Part shown: piece by piece, positions 49,448 to 64,000 of the stretch
Layout: each line of letters opens with the position of its first letter
Position numbering within the stretch: the stretch's first letter is position 1
Assembly (NCBI GenBank): GCA_029255685.2
Contig: CM055313.2
Coordinates: 46,394,079 to 46,458,078, forward strand
DNA: 64,000 bases
Direction of reading: 5' to 3'
Source of the DNA: Silene conica
Taxonomy: Eukaryota > Streptophyta > Magnoliopsida > Caryophyllales > Caryophyllaceae
Notes under the pieces: generated by a model
What the model was told of the DNA's origin: nothing
What the model saw: the letters and a program-made list of their open reading frames with translations, nothing else
The model's database searches: none
Translations under genes and position numbers: made by a program

Positions 49448-49553
49448 ATTAATTACAAAGGATAATTATGTGTATTATTCATGTTATAAGTTGTTATAAT
49501 TGCAGAACTGTACTCCTTTTTTCTGTGCTTATTCAATATATGAATAAGCAATG

Positions 49554-49633
49554 AATATGCATGGATACTGGTTAGTGCCTATATAATGAAGCAATTAATA
49601 TGCATGGATACTGGTTAGTGCCTATATAATGAA
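49554..49633. repeat. 37-bp direct duplication
   Basis: AATATGCATGGATACTGGTT and the next 17 bases occur at 49554-49590 and again at 49597-49633, period 43. This is probably a local slippage or repair duplication. A CTTTT-type run follows at about 49737-49761. Confidence 0.8.
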
Positions 49634-49833
49634 TTAATGATGGCCACATGATTAGGAACACATACATGATATATTAGTAAAGGCAACTTTCTAGTGCAAG
49701 TTAAGATATAAGAATAGTCTGACCATGCTCTATTTTTCTTTCTTTTCTTTTCTTTTCTTTTTTACTATGTTTTCATCTTTATTTATACCTTTACACAAAA
49801 GGGAACCAATAGCATACAAGCCGAGAGTTCTTA

Positions 49834-50357
49834 TTGGGGTAGCAGTGAGTCGGATACCCAACCCAGATCCTTAGGGTCGGACCCTAATGGGTCGGATATG
49901 GGTCTGAATTTTTGAGACCCAATCGGGTCGGGTTTTATATAAAAACTTCGGGTCCGGGTCCGGATCTTGGTGTTGGGACCCTACGCGACCCTTAGATCCT
50001 TATATAATTCAAAAAAAAAAAACACATACGAACGTCCCAAATAATACACACATACAAACCACCATTAATAGTTATCAATAATATACTATACGCATAGCCA
50101 AATAAACATTAAAAATAACGAGAAAATTGATAAAAATGATAAGTTTGGGTACGGTAAATGATATAATTAAGGGAAAAAATTGTTGAATTAAAGAAAAAAG
50201 TAGACCCTAGGGTAGACCCTACCTAGACCCGAACCCTCTGGGTCGGATATGGTTCCATTAATTTCAGACCCTTTCGGGTATGAGCCGGGTATGGGTCTAA
50301 GATATGTGACTAAGGGTCGGATCCAGATCTTATTGAACCCTACTCATTGCCAACCCT
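49834..50357. mobile_element. hAT-type MITE, 524 bp
   Basis: The 8-bp duplication AGTTCTTA (49826-49833 and 50358-50365) flanks it. The right end read inward is AGGGTTGGCAATGAGTAGGG, a typical plant hAT-MITE end; the left, TTGGGGTAGCAGTGAGTCGG, is a diverged partner. The interior near both ends is rich in GGGTCGG and GACCC words, which can pair across the element. No coding sequence. Confidence 0.75.
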
Positions 50358-50365
50358 AGTTCTTA

Positions 50366-50852
50366 CATGTGTACACATATATGTAGACATGTAGTTGCAA
50401 GTCTAAACACTAAACAATAGTAAACTGAATCACACAATCACCATTACAAAGGGTAAACTAAAACCAAGAATACCATATTAATCTTTTTTTTAAATGCGTA
50501 AACATACTAAAATTTTACTCGTATTGAAAAAAAAACAACGTTCATTCGTATTTTGAACGAAAGGAGCTTCTGTTTAAAGAAGAAGATAATAATGTTCAAA
50601 TACATGACACCCCACGGAGGCGGGTATGGGTTAGTGGTGTCCTAACTAGCTTAGCCAAAATAAAGTGAAGCGCACAATAATGGATTATAAAAGGACATTT
50701 CCGAAACAAAGTACTCACTAGAAGAAGTCAAGAAGTAGCATCATTGATGGAAAAGTTAGTGAATAAATTATGTATTAGTGTGTGCATTTATAAGATTTAA
50801 AACAAAAAAAAAAAATACATGGAAACCATAAAAAAGAATAAAAAAAAGGAAG
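50366..50852. other. 3' flank of the peroxidase gene
   Basis: AT-rich with A runs. It should include the 3' UTR of the minus-strand gene next to 50853, but I see no clear AATAAA. Nothing else is recognised. Confidence 0.4.
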
Positions 50853-53350
<2,498 letters not shown>

Positions 53351-53577
53351 CGATACACACAACCTTTTGGCAACCAACCCCAGGGATACACAACCTCCGA
53401 GTCCAAGGTGTACGACGAACATTCAGAATGATAACTACTTGTAGAACGTTGCCAAATATGATCACTACGATACACACAACCTTTTGGCAACCAACCCCAG
53501 GGATACACAACCTCCGAGTCCAAGGTGTACGACGAACATTCAGAATGATAACTACTTGTAGAACGTTGCCAAATATC
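53351..53577. repeat. 117-bp tandem duplication
   Basis: The unit starting CGATACACACAACCTTTTGG occurs at 53351-53467 and again from 53468 to about 53577; the aligned parts are almost identical. Because 117 is divisible by three, the minus strand reads open through both copies with the recurring peptide YPWGWLPKGCVYR. I do not recognise a protein family. It lies about 0.7 kb upstream of the peroxidase ATG. Confidence 0.85.
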
Positions 53578-53699
53578 ATCTTAGTACAGGAGACATAGTT
53601 AGCGAGTAATGGAAGATAGATTAATTTTTTGAGTGTGTATTGGAATGCCAAAATAGAAAGTACTTTTAGAAATAGAAGGAAGTATCTAGAGGCGTATTA

Positions 53700-54440
53700 A
53701 ATATCATCTAGTAATTTAATTTGTTTCATAGTATTTTGCACAATTAGCTTAGAGAAGACAAGCATCAGTCTAGAAGACTGGGTAATCCGTTTGAAAAAAC
53801 CGGGATAGTTAGTATAGAAGACTAAACTATCAGACGTGGAAATTGTGCAAAAATACATAGAAAATAAATAATTTCACTTCCAAAAAAGTATATCCCTTCA
53901 CTGCAATATATACTGGTAATCTAAATCAAGTAATCACTTATATATTCAACCAATGTGGGATACAAAGAACTTCTATTGAAGCATCATTTCCAACAATCCC
54001 CCGCATGATTCAAAAGAAGAAAAGAGAATAAATGATATAAGACGATAATGGAACATATATAAGTCTTAAGATGACAATGTCCTAGGGACTTAAATTGTCA
54101 CCCAATACATACAATTACTTTCTACAGTCATGTCGAGTTGCTCTTGGTATTGGACTCTCCACGTAGGTTTGTAACGGATAACTGCGTAAAAACCTGCGTT
54201 CGAATCTACATTCATCCTCGCGATATGTCATAAAAAGTGTCCCTCAGATGCCTGGGATCTAGTGGACGCTCTAGAGGTCTTACAACCTAAGGACCTCATA
54301 AAGGGTATGACATTTCTCGTGCATTCACATAGCGGTAAGTTCATCAAGTTTGTCTGCTACTAATCACCCTTAAAAAGGACTATGGGCTTATTAAGATCTT
54401 AACTCGGCCTTCTTTATATGACATATATAACCCAATATAT
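53700..54440 (-). mobile_element. Fossil 3' end of an LTR retrotransposon
   Basis: On the minus strand, CATGCGGGGGATTGTTGGAA looks like a PPT followed by an LTR start at 53995; the LTR-like part (to about 53700) contains ATCCCACATTGGTTGAA, a phrase common in plant copia LTRs. The 53996-54440 part would be the 3' noncoding region. No coding domain or second LTR is in view, so this is old and partial. Confidence 0.45.
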
Positions 54441-54459
54441 GAAAAAAAAATAAAACATC

Positions 54460-56140
54460 ACCTTTTATTTTATTTTTTTAGGTGAAATGTGAGTATATTA
54501 TATATCTTTGATAATAATTACATGGAGGTGGAGGGATCGAATCCTCTTACAAGCACAACGAAAACAATTACTGATCTCTTACATTAAATCAACTAAAATT
54601 GAGTTGATCCTTCTCTGTTCTAACTTTACTCTTCACTCTGCTTCCGACTTCCATTTCAATCATTGCTGCTACTTTCTCAGGCCTTAACAGACAGTCTGTC
54701 ATCCTTGCTTTGTTTCGTTGGAGCCAAATATGATAGTGATAGGCATTGAAGAGAGCCACCTTATCTTCCATTTATTATCTTTCCTGTTGCCTACACAGAA
54801 TCTCTGAATTGTGGGGAAAGTCCCTCCAAACCAGTGAACCAAATGCAATTAGGCAATGGTCGTGTACTAGCAGGTTTCAGAAATATGTTCAATTGTCTCT
54901 GGTTGTCTTTGACACATGATGCATAGATCATCAGTGTAACATCACAACCTATGCAATTTACTCTTGACATTCATTCCTTCTTGCATCCTTAACCAAGTGA
55001 TTATTGAATGCTTAGGGATGTTCCATTGATTCCAAACAATACCTTTCCAGTCTTGCTTGGGTTGTACGGGTTTTAACCATTCATAGCCATTTTTGATTGT
55101 ATACCCATTAGCATTGCCAGTCCATTTGTTATCTGCATATCCATTTCTGAGCTGATCTTTAACTCTGCAGATATTCTTCCAGACCCATGGAGCATCAAAA
55201 GGGCAAGAGTAGTCATGCCATTGCTGTTGTTTGATGTATACTGCATTAACCCATTTTATCCACAGCCTGTCTGCTTTGCAGTACACCCAACTCACCAGTT
55301 TCCCTACAGTAGCTATATTCCATATTTCTGCATTTTTAATACCCAATCCCCCTTCTTCTTTTGAGAGAGTGACCTTGTCCCAGGCAACAAGAGGCACTCT
55401 ATGATATTCAGTTGATCCATCCCAGAGGAAGTTTCTGCATATAGCCACAATTCTTCTGATTACTCCTTTGGGTATGACAAACATTTGAGCCCAATAGTTA
55501 TGAAGAGTGTTTAGCACATAGTTGATCAAAGTAATTCTGCCTGCATATGATAATTTCTTAGCTCCCATACCTCTTATTCTTGCATGTTTGGAGAGCTTGC
55601 CTGGCTGTATAGGAACCCCAAGGTATTTGAAGGAGAAAGTGCCTTCTCTAAATCCAGTAACTTGTTTTTTTCCTTCGTTTGTATCCTCATTCACCCCATT
55701 GAAAATATTTCAGATTTGGAATTGTTCATTTTTAGACCTGTTGCTTTTGAGAAGGATGAGAAGGCTCTCATAAGGAGCCACATTGATGCAGGATTTCTTT
55801 TACAAAACATCAGAATATCATCAGCAAACATCAGATGAGTTAACTTCAATTCTTTGCATAAAGGGTGGTCCTGGAATGGCCATTTAGCAGTAGCAAAATT
55901 TATCAACCTTGACAGATAGTCCATGCATAGAGTGAAAAGTAAAGGAGAGATAGGATCCCCTTGTCTAAGTCCTCTTTGCCCCTTTAAGTATCCAAAGTTT
56001 GTTCCATTAAGTGAGAGAGTACAAGAGATTGTAGTGACACATTGCATACCCAAATGAACAAAATGAGCAGGGAAGTTGAGACCTATTAGGATTTGCTCAA
56101 TGAAGTCCCATTCCACTTTATCAATGAAGTCCCATTCCAC
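54460..56140 (-). mobile_element. LINE (L1-type) 3' fragment with reverse transcriptase
   Basis: The minus-strand reading from 56140 carries the RT motifs GLRQGDPISPLLF (near 55960) and LMFADDILMF (near 55830), then the thumb-like FKYLGVPI (near 55620) and a zf-RVT-type end (WNQWNIPKHSIITWLRMQEG, near 55000). The reading changes frame near 55692 and again after 54942, so it is a dead copy. It is truncated: endonuclease, ORF1 and the first part of RT are missing at 56140, where a local duplication of GAAGTCCCATTCCAC adjoins a gypsy LTR fragment. The 3' end is at the A-rich tract (plus-strand T/A run, 54462-54481). Confidence 0.85.
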
Positions 56141-56375
56141 ATATCAAAGATACAAGGAACGAGTTTCAATCAAAACCGATCAACCGTTTAAAAGTTACAA
56201 ACGAATTACGAATTAAAAACAAGCAACAGGGGTCCCCAGCCGGTCGGCAGGCAGCCGGCCTACCGGCTGGTAACCCATCTCAGCTTTCCTCTTCTTCAAT
56301 GCGAAAACATTCAAAACAACCACAAAGGACTCCCAGCCGGTCGGCATGCAGCCGGCCCACCGGCTGGGAACTCAA
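56141..56375 (-). repeat. Gypsy LTR fragment
   Basis: The reverse complement matches about 24090-24310 of the gypsy 3' LTR, including two GC-rich palindromic units (near 56236 and 56334) and the AACTCGTTCCTTGTATCTTT stretch. Neither LTR end is present. The copia LTR starting at 56376 interrupts it. Confidence 0.8.
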
Positions 56376-57444
56376 TGTGGGGAATAAAGCATGTATTCGC
56401 CCTAAACTTGCAGGATTATAATGAAAATTACAGTTGTGATTATAGTCATAAGATAAATAAAAACATGAAAAGAATACAACCTTTGGTCCTTGTGCTTATG
56501 GCCTAAGAACAGGAATTAAAGTAAATTCCCTCCTATAACTTGCACCCAAGACTTAGATTGAGACGATGCCGCGTGTGCTAGAAAGGCTCTCCAATTGCCT
56601 TGCAATATGGGGAGAGTTATTGAGGTTTTAGATGTGAGATCTGAGTTTTGGGAGAAGAATGCTGTCAAAACCCTAATTTTGAGAATTATGATTCAACAGT
56701 TCAACAAGAGTAGTCTGACATAAGGAGAAGCCTTCTCCTTATGTACTACACTGGCCGAAATTTTCGAGTAGGGTAAGAGTGGGCTTTTCACTCTTACCTT
56801 ATTCTAATTCGTGATTCGACCCATTTAGCTATAAGTTATTCGCGGGATTTTAATTATAAATCGTAACATGTTATCAGATATTAATACAGTCGATATATTA
56901 ATAATGGTCTGATAAAATACGATATTGTATAATTACCCAAATTAATATAACTGTTTATATTAATTCGCGAATACAATATTTAATTAAATATAACCGTTTA
57001 TATTTAATTTACGAATTAAACATGTAATCCGTATTAGCTAAAATTATTTAACCCGTATTAAATAATAATCTCAACATCTTATTGACTAATTTAATAGTCA
57101 ATACCTCTGACTAACTGTTTAGTCATATCCGGCATAAATGTGACTGTATTTTCATACCTTCACATCTCTCAAACGTGTCCTATAGGTGTGACGTATAGGG
57201 ACCAGTTGATCACCGCCATCCGTATGACAATAACGTCAAACTTATCTAGCAAGCCAACCGTTATTGATAAACGTGGATCAACTGGTAAAAATACTGAAGT
57301 ATGCCCTTGTGATCCTTAAAGAGATTTAATAAGTCATTGTACTTAATTGTCAAGGACACCAGCCCCAACAATCTCCCACTTGTCCGTACAAGGGTATGTG
57401 CAATGACGTTATCACACTACATGTGGAGGACACAAGCTCCAACA
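56376..57444 (-). repeat. 3' LTR of the third copia copy
   Basis: On the plus strand it runs from TGTGGGGAATAAAGC to GCTCCAACA (57444); the alternative inner head, GCCCCAACA, ends at 57370. Both heads are preceded, in element orientation, by AAGTGGGAG purine tracts. Length is 1069 or 995 bp depending on which head is used. Confidence 0.83.
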
Positions 57445-60400
57445 AACTCCCACTTGTCCGTACAAGTGTAGGTGCGATAACCGATTCTCATATCCTTTTA
57501 AAATTTCTCCCACTCAATGTAAGACGATTTGCAAATCCGCATTCACAAAGGTCGTATCTGAGAAGCGATCTGTATCAAGAGTGGTTTCCCCGACTAGAGA
57601 GTAACTTAACTGATAAAACGAATCTGTATTCGAGCATGACCATGCATTTCAGTTACTAATCCTCGAGTGGCCCTGAGAAATGATAAAATCCTGATAAGGG
57701 TTTGGATATTTCCCTCAACTCGAATCCTGCCGATATCGCGCAGCATAAAATAACCCAGAAAAAATCCTCTTGGCCCCTGTTACGGTGACCGTGGGAAAGA
57801 AACCAAAGTTACCCAAAATCTGCCTTAATCTCAAGAGACAGTTGAAAGTCAAAAGACTCGACTCTAAGGAACACTATGGAGGTCCTATCCACGACCTGGC
57901 ACCCAATGTTATAAAACATTTAGGACTCCATAACGTTGTCACGGGGTGTCCTACGAGATATCCGTATAACTCGCCTTTGTAATTGGTCAGTCATCCATGT
58001 GACTTATGGCTCGTTGAACCCACCATCAACCAACGTCACAAAATGATTACCTGAGTTATCAGCTCAAGTGGGTAATCAAGGACTAAAACGATGTAATGTT
58101 ATTTAGTTCACTTTGTGGTGTTCAAAATTGGCGTACAATTCCACATGAAAAACAAAACTTTATATATCATAACGATGAGGTTGAATAGAGTACACGAGAA
58201 AATGAATTATTACATGAATTCATAAAAGAGTACTACAACTTAGGAACACATCTAATTCCCATAGAATGAATGTGCCCTTCATGCTTATCACGTGGTAATG
58301 CTTTAGTGAGAGGATCAGCTATGTTGTCATCCGTAGCGATCTTATCAATGAAAATCTCCTTTTGCTCCACGTAATCTCTGATTAGATGAGCTTTCCGTTG
58401 TACATGCCTAGCCTTGTTGCTAGACTTATGCTCCTTAGCTTGGAAGATGGCACCTTTATTATCACAATAAACGGTGATTGAGTCATTCGAACTAGGCACT
58501 ACTGATAGTCCTTTTAAGAATTGACGCATCCATATTACTTCCTTAGCTGCTTCTGAGGCGGCATAGTACTCGGACTCATCGTAGAATCTGCTGTAACACT
58601 CTGTTTAGAACTTTTCCAGCTGACAGCAGCGTCATTAAGAGTAAAAACGAATCCAGACTGAGATTTCGAGTCGTCTCGAACCGTTTGGAAGCTAGCATCT
58701 GCGTACCCTGTGGCGCAGAGCGTTGAGTCGCCTCCATAAGTCAATCCCCAATCTTTAGTCCTCCGTAGGTACTTAAGAATGTTTTTCGCGGCCATCCAGT
58801 GTTGTTCACCTGGATGATCTTGGAATCGACTGGTCATACTCAATGCATATGCAACGTCTGGACGTGTGCATATCATGGCATACATGATCGATCCTATTGC
58901 CGAAGCATAAGGAATCCGACTCATGCGCTCTTTCTCTTCCAATGTCTTAGCTTCTTGAGACTTGCTCAAGTGAAGCCCACTAGTCATAGGAAGGAACCCT
59001 TTCTTGGAGTTCGTCATACTGAATCTCTCTAGAATCTTATCTATGTAAGACTCCTGACTGAGATACAACATCCGTCGTGATCTATCCCTGTAGATACGGA
59101 TGCCCAAAATTCTTTGTGCCTCTCCCAGATCTTTCATATGGAAATGGTTTTTCAACCATGCTTTAACCGAAGAAAGGAGAGGTATGTCATTCCCAATCAA
59201 GAGTATGTCGTCGACATACAGTACTAGGAATACAATCTTGCTCCCACTCGATTTGATATAGAGACATGGTTCCTCGACTGATCGAACGAATCCATTCTCT
59301 TTTTTCACTTGGTCGAAGCGACGATTCCAACTCCGCGATGCTTGCTTAAGTCCATAGATGGAACGCTTAAGCTTGCAAACCTTCTTAGGATGTTCTGGAT
59401 CAATAAAACCCTCGGGTTGTACCATGTAAAACTCTTCCTCCAAATAACCGTTTAAGAAGGCGGTTTTAACGTCCATTTGCCATATTTCATAGTCATGAAA
59501 TGCGGCTATCGCTAAGATAATCGGAATGGAACGTAGCATGACTACGGGTGCAAAGATCTCATCGTAGTGCAAGCCTGGCACTTGGGTGAAACCTTTAGCA
59601 ACTAGTCTTGCCTTATGGATATATTGTTTACCTTCCACGGCATGCTTTATTTTGTAAAGCCATTTGCATTGAAGGGGGCGTACCTTTGCAGGTAGGTCCA
59701 CAAGATCCCACACGTTGTTCTCATACATGGAGTCCATCTCGGATTGCATGGCTTCTAGCCATAGCTTTGAGTCAGAACTGGTCATGGCACCTTTATAGGT
59801 TGAGGGTTCATTACTATCTAGAAGTAAGACGTCATCCATATCATGTTCCTCGACCATACCAATGTATCTGTCCGGAGGAATGGAGACTCTTCCCGACCTC
59901 CTAGGTTCCTCAGGAATATCTACCGCAGCCTCGGTTGAAGGAACTGTTTCCTCCAATGGTTGCTCGGTAGTTGGTTCTTGAACCTCCGATAAATCGAAGG
60001 TTCTATTACTCGACTTGTTCTCGAGAAATTCTTTCTCTAAGAACGTCGCACTAGCCGCAACAAAAACACGTTGTTCGGTTGGCGAGTAGAAGTAATGACC
60101 AAAAGTTCCCTTTGGATAGCCTATAAAGTATGTCTTGACCGATCGCGGGCCGAGCTTATCCTCGTGTCTCCACTTGACATAAGCCTCGCAGCCCCAAACC
60201 CGAATAAAGGACAAGTTAGGGACCGTTCCCTTCCATAATTTGTATGGAGACTTGTCAACTGCTTTAGACGGACTTCGGTTAAGAATTAGAGCGGCCGACA
60301 ATAGAGCATAGCCCCACAATGAATCAGGCACAACGGTGTGACTCATCATGGATCGAACCATATCAAGTAAAGTTCGATTTCTCCGTTCGGACACACCATT

Positions 60401-63400
60401 TAATTGTGGTGTTCCAGGTGGAGTCAACTGTAGCACGATGCCACAGTCTTTAAGGTGTTGATCAAACTCGTGTGAAAGATACTCACCACCACGATCAGAA
60501 CGTAGTGCTTTAATATTTCTACCCAGCTGGTTCTGTACCCGATTCTGGTATTCTTTGAACTTGTCAAAGGATTCACTTTTGTGCTTCATTAAGTAGACAT
60601 AGCCATATCTACTCAAATCATCCGTGAAAGTGATGAAATACCTATAGCCTTCTCATGCGTTGATCGACATAGGGCCACATACGTCTGTATGTATGAGTCC
60701 TAATAGGTCGGCAGCGCGCATTCCAACACCTTTGAAGGAAATACGAGTCATCTTACTGATGAGACATGATTCACACGTGCCATATGATTCGAAATCAAAG
60801 GGCGAGATAGCTCCATTCTGTATGAGCTGTTTCACGCGTTTCTCATTTATGTGTCCCATACGACAATGCCATAGGTAAGTTTGATCTTTGTCACCTACCT
60901 TTAATCTCTTGTTATTCACATGTAATATCTCGGTGGTTTGATATAAAACATAAATTTCATTCATGGAAACTGCCTTGCCATAAATCATATTGTGTAAGGA
61001 GAAAATACAGCTATTATTCTGTATTACAAATGAAAAACCGAGTTGTCAAGCGCAGAAACTGAAATAATGTTTTTGGACAAACAAGGAACATAGTAACTGT
61101 TATATAAAGATAACTCGAATCCATTTGGAAGCTGGATCACGTATGTTCCCCTCGAGATTGCAGCAACACGTGCTCCATTCCCGACACACAGGTCAACCTC
61201 ACCCTTGATTAGGGGTTCTTGGTTTTGGAGGCCCTGCACATGATTACATAGATGAGAACTACAACCAGTATCTAGTACCCAAGTTCCGTAACTTGCATGG
61301 TTAATCTCAATCATGTGAATAAAAGAAGAAGAAGACATACCAACAGGAGTAACGCGGCCTGCCTTAATGTCCTCACGATACACGGGGCATGAGCGCCTCC
61401 AATGCCCAGTCTTGTGGCAATGGTGACATTCCATGCTTGTATCCTTGCTCTTTGTTTTGCCTTGAGAGTTGCTCGACTCACCTGGCCCACTCTTAGTAAA
61501 TCCTGACTTCTTAAACTTGGGCTTGCCTACTGTTAGGTCGCCCTGAGCTTTAGCTTTACCCTTACCCTTACCCTTACTGGAGATCATGAGAACATCTTGC
61601 TTCATGCTCCCACTTAATTTCAGATCCTTCTCAGTCTGTACGAGAAGGGAGTGGAGCTCATGAGGAGTCTTCTTCATGTCGTTCATGTAATAGTTGGCCC
61701 TGAAGAGGGCGAACCCATCATGAAGCGAATGAAGCATTCGATCAACGATTATGTTCTCACTGATCTTGCAGTTTAGGGCCTCCAATTTCTCGATATTCTC
61801 AATCATGTGAAGAATATGTGGGCTAACAGCTTGGCCCTTCTGGAGTTTCGCCTCAAAGAAGCGACAGGTATGCTCATAAGAAACGATTCTCGGAGCTTTT
61901 GAGAATTCGTTAGTGAGCGTGGTGAAAATCTTGTTTGCACCATGGGCTATGAAGCGTCTTTGCAAATTGGATTCCATTGCATAGATGAGTACGTTCTTTA
62001 TCGTACCCGCTTCCATGACGAAGTCGCTATGAGCGCGAACTTCGTTAGCTCTAGCTCCAGTTCCTGGGTGTGCCGGAATTGGCTCAGTTAAATACTTAAG
62101 CTTTCCGTCAGCAATGGCAGCATTCCTTAGTGCTACCTCCCAGTCAGAGAAGTTTGACCCATCATTCCTCAGTCTAGTAGACTGATTCATGGAGTTCATG
62201 AAGGCTTTTAGCCAGGATTCACGTGCTAGCTTGGCACTTGGCATTGGGTCTTCACCAGCCCTTTAGTTATACAACAGTTTAATTGAACGTGTTCTACACT
62301 GAAAAGAAGATAAAACAGAACCATATAAGCAACTCATTGTTGTGATTTAAGTCTATATTAAATTGAAATTTAAACTCGTAGACTCAAGCATTTATATAAT
62401 TGATCTCCCTCAAGAATTATATAAACGATCCCAAGACTCAATTTCCGTATATTGATAAGCCCACAGTTTGGCTAATTCCACCGTTGGAACTCTTGGTCGA
62501 TAGATTTCCGTAAATCCTATCTATTAGTCCATCTCAGTCACTAGATATTATCGAGTGACCATGATGTTGAGATAAAATAAATTATCTGTTCCCACTTACC
62601 CGACGTAGAAGGGGTCATATTATGCCTACCGACGAAGAAGGGATTCATGGGAGGCTGATTTATAAAGACTATTCTCAATTTTTGGTTATACGAGGAAGAC
62701 CCCATCAACTTATATTTATTCATATTAAGTGAACTAAAATCTAGCATATGCGTGAATGAATTAAATTAAGTGATGACTTTGCAATTGACATGTGACATCT
62801 GTATTGTCACAGAAAACTAACGCGTAACCTCTACATGAGTCAGTTTTCAGACATGTTATAGGTGGTTTGGTTTTAGGCGGAATATGATGCAAGCTATTAT
62901 CGATGAAAGCATAAGATAAATACGATAAACGTAAATAAAAGTCCTAGTGTGGCCTATCCTACCAAAATAAACATAAAACAACTTGGAATCCACCGTTGGA
63001 CCCTAGAAGCTTGTCTTGATGTTCCATCTTGGTCCTTGCAGCGGGAGTGAGCATCCAGTCTCCGTCTTTGGTCTTCACAAAATTACTAATTTAAATTACA
63101 ATTATAATCCTATTTACATTCTAATTTAAATACAAAAGTAATTACATGGCAAAAACCCAAAACGGAGATACAAGATCTCAAAATTACAAGCAAGACTGTG
63201 TCCCATCATTACGGTAACACAATCTACTAAGGCCACACTAAGTTACAACCGTTTGCAAAATTAAATACGTTATTGAAAGCATTCACAAGGCATTCAACAA
63301 GACGATAAATAAAATGCATCAACTAAAATTAAAATTTATACATGACATAATACTGTTATTATGATTAACAAATTTTACCAAACCACCTTACGGGATTAAA

Positions 63401-63612
63401 ATTATGTGATTATACCGTTTTAATCACCCAATTTTAATAAATTTATAATCTTATTATCTTAAACCGTTTTAAAATAATATGTATCAAACGAGGGTGAACC
63501 GTTTCACAAAATTAATAATATACTATTTCCGTATATAGTATATTACTAAAGGCCATGTGAAAATAAAACATGTTATTTTTGAAAAATAAAAAAAAACGAG
63601 TCTGTTACAGGG

Positions 63613-63721
63613 GGGAGGTCGACCGACCTAAACAAGTGGTCGACCGACCTCCAGACGAGAAACAGAAACTTTCTGCAACAGCAAAATCGGTCGACCGACC
63701 TATCAATTAGGTTGACCGACC
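63613..63721. repeat. GGTCGGTCGACC palindrome array, third copia copy
   Basis: Four near-palindromic copies correspond to the 31575-31680 part of the inner copia leader. They adjoin LTR sequence at about 63722, which continues to the window edge. Confidence 0.8.
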
Positions 63722-64000
63722 CATTTAGCTATAAGTTATTCGCGGGATTTTAATTATAAATCGTAACATGTTATCAGATATTAATACAGTCGATATATTA
63801 ATAATGGTCCGATAAAATACGATATTGTATAATTACCCAAATTAATATAACTGTTTATATTAATTCGCGAATACAATATTTAATTAAATATAACCGTTTA
63901 TATTTAATTTACGAATTAAACATGTAATCCGTATTAGCTAAAATTATTTAATCCGTATTAAATAATAATCTCAACATCTTATTGACTAATTTAATAGTCA

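Larger units (their letters stand above)
56376..64000 (-). mobile_element. Third copy of the 25-40 kb copia family, running off the window
   Basis: Minus-strand parts from the right are a partial 5' LTR (63722 to the window edge), a leader with GGTCGGTCGACC palindromes (63721-63613), gag (62244-61400, zinc knuckle CHHCHKTGHWRRSC near 61410), protease (LDTGCSSHL near 61270), integrase (60950-60200), reverse transcriptase (59750-59050, [11 protein letters not shown]), RNase H (58700-58300), 3' noncoding sequence and a 3' LTR. It is very similar to the inner copia at 30-38.6 kb. It is broken, with about four breaks. The outer end, and hence the target duplication, is outside the window. Confidence 0.9.

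Noticed and set aside
54942-55694. Host gene from the long minus-strand reading
   Set aside because: It continues the reverse transcriptase motifs at 55691-56140 in another frame and ends in a zf-RVT-like segment, so it is part of a LINE.

Overview
This is plant nuclear DNA, AT-rich and packed with transposable elements. The evidence is the mix of Ty1/copia and Ty3/gypsy elements with tRNA-iMet-type primer sites, CACTA, hAT, MULE and Stowaway elements, tRNA-derived SINEs, an L1-type LINE, and one plant-specific class III peroxidase gene. A eudicot is likely. Caryophyllales is only a weak guess, from the look of the small MULE-type repeats.

Layout. 1-4.9 kb: a copia gag relic, then a minus-strand copia element with 231/232-bp LTRs. 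4.9-10.9 kb: a Stowaway-type MITE, then a CACTA element that carries a 5S rRNA gene fragment and a tRNA-derived SINE; the CACTA may sit inside a Helitron. 10.9-17.85 kb: a minus-strand Tekay/Del-like gypsy derivative with gag but no recognisable pol; its left LTR head is duplicated in inverted orientation. 17.85-25.55 kb: a plus-strand gypsy relative with gag, protease, RT, RNase H, integrase and a chromodomain-like tail, and a 2.7-kb 3' LTR rich in minisatellites. 25.65-40.17 kb: a copia element with a close relative inserted in it; both levels are bounded by matching 5-bp target duplications. 40.2-43.1 kb: AT-rich spacer, tRNA-like relics, a 163-bp MULE-type MITE, and a hAT element holding a SINE. 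43.14-48.31 kb: a very young Tnt1/Tork-like copia. 48.3-50.85 kb: spacer with a second MULE-type MITE and a hAT-type MITE. 50.85-52.66 kb: the only convincing host gene, a minus-strand four-exon class III peroxidase of 321 aa that looks intact. 53-56.4 kb: a 117-bp tandem duplication, a copia-type 3' end relic, a LINE fragment and a gypsy LTR fragment. 56.4-64 kb: a third member of the 25-40 kb copia family, minus strand, running off the right edge.

Apart from the peroxidase nothing looks like a working host pathway. I found no new coding system. The points most worth a second look are structural: (i) a copia family whose PPT and LTR head are duplicated 74-75 bp apart, with two insertions that appear to have used different LTR starts; (ii) self-complementary motif arrays that differ between copies at one place in the copia leader, and minisatellites that differ between copies at one place in the gypsy LTR; (iii) a 64-bp perfect inverted repeat of a gypsy LTR head; (iv) a 5S rDNA fragment and a SINE inside a CACTA element; (v) a small MULE-type MITE family with perfect 9-bp target duplications.
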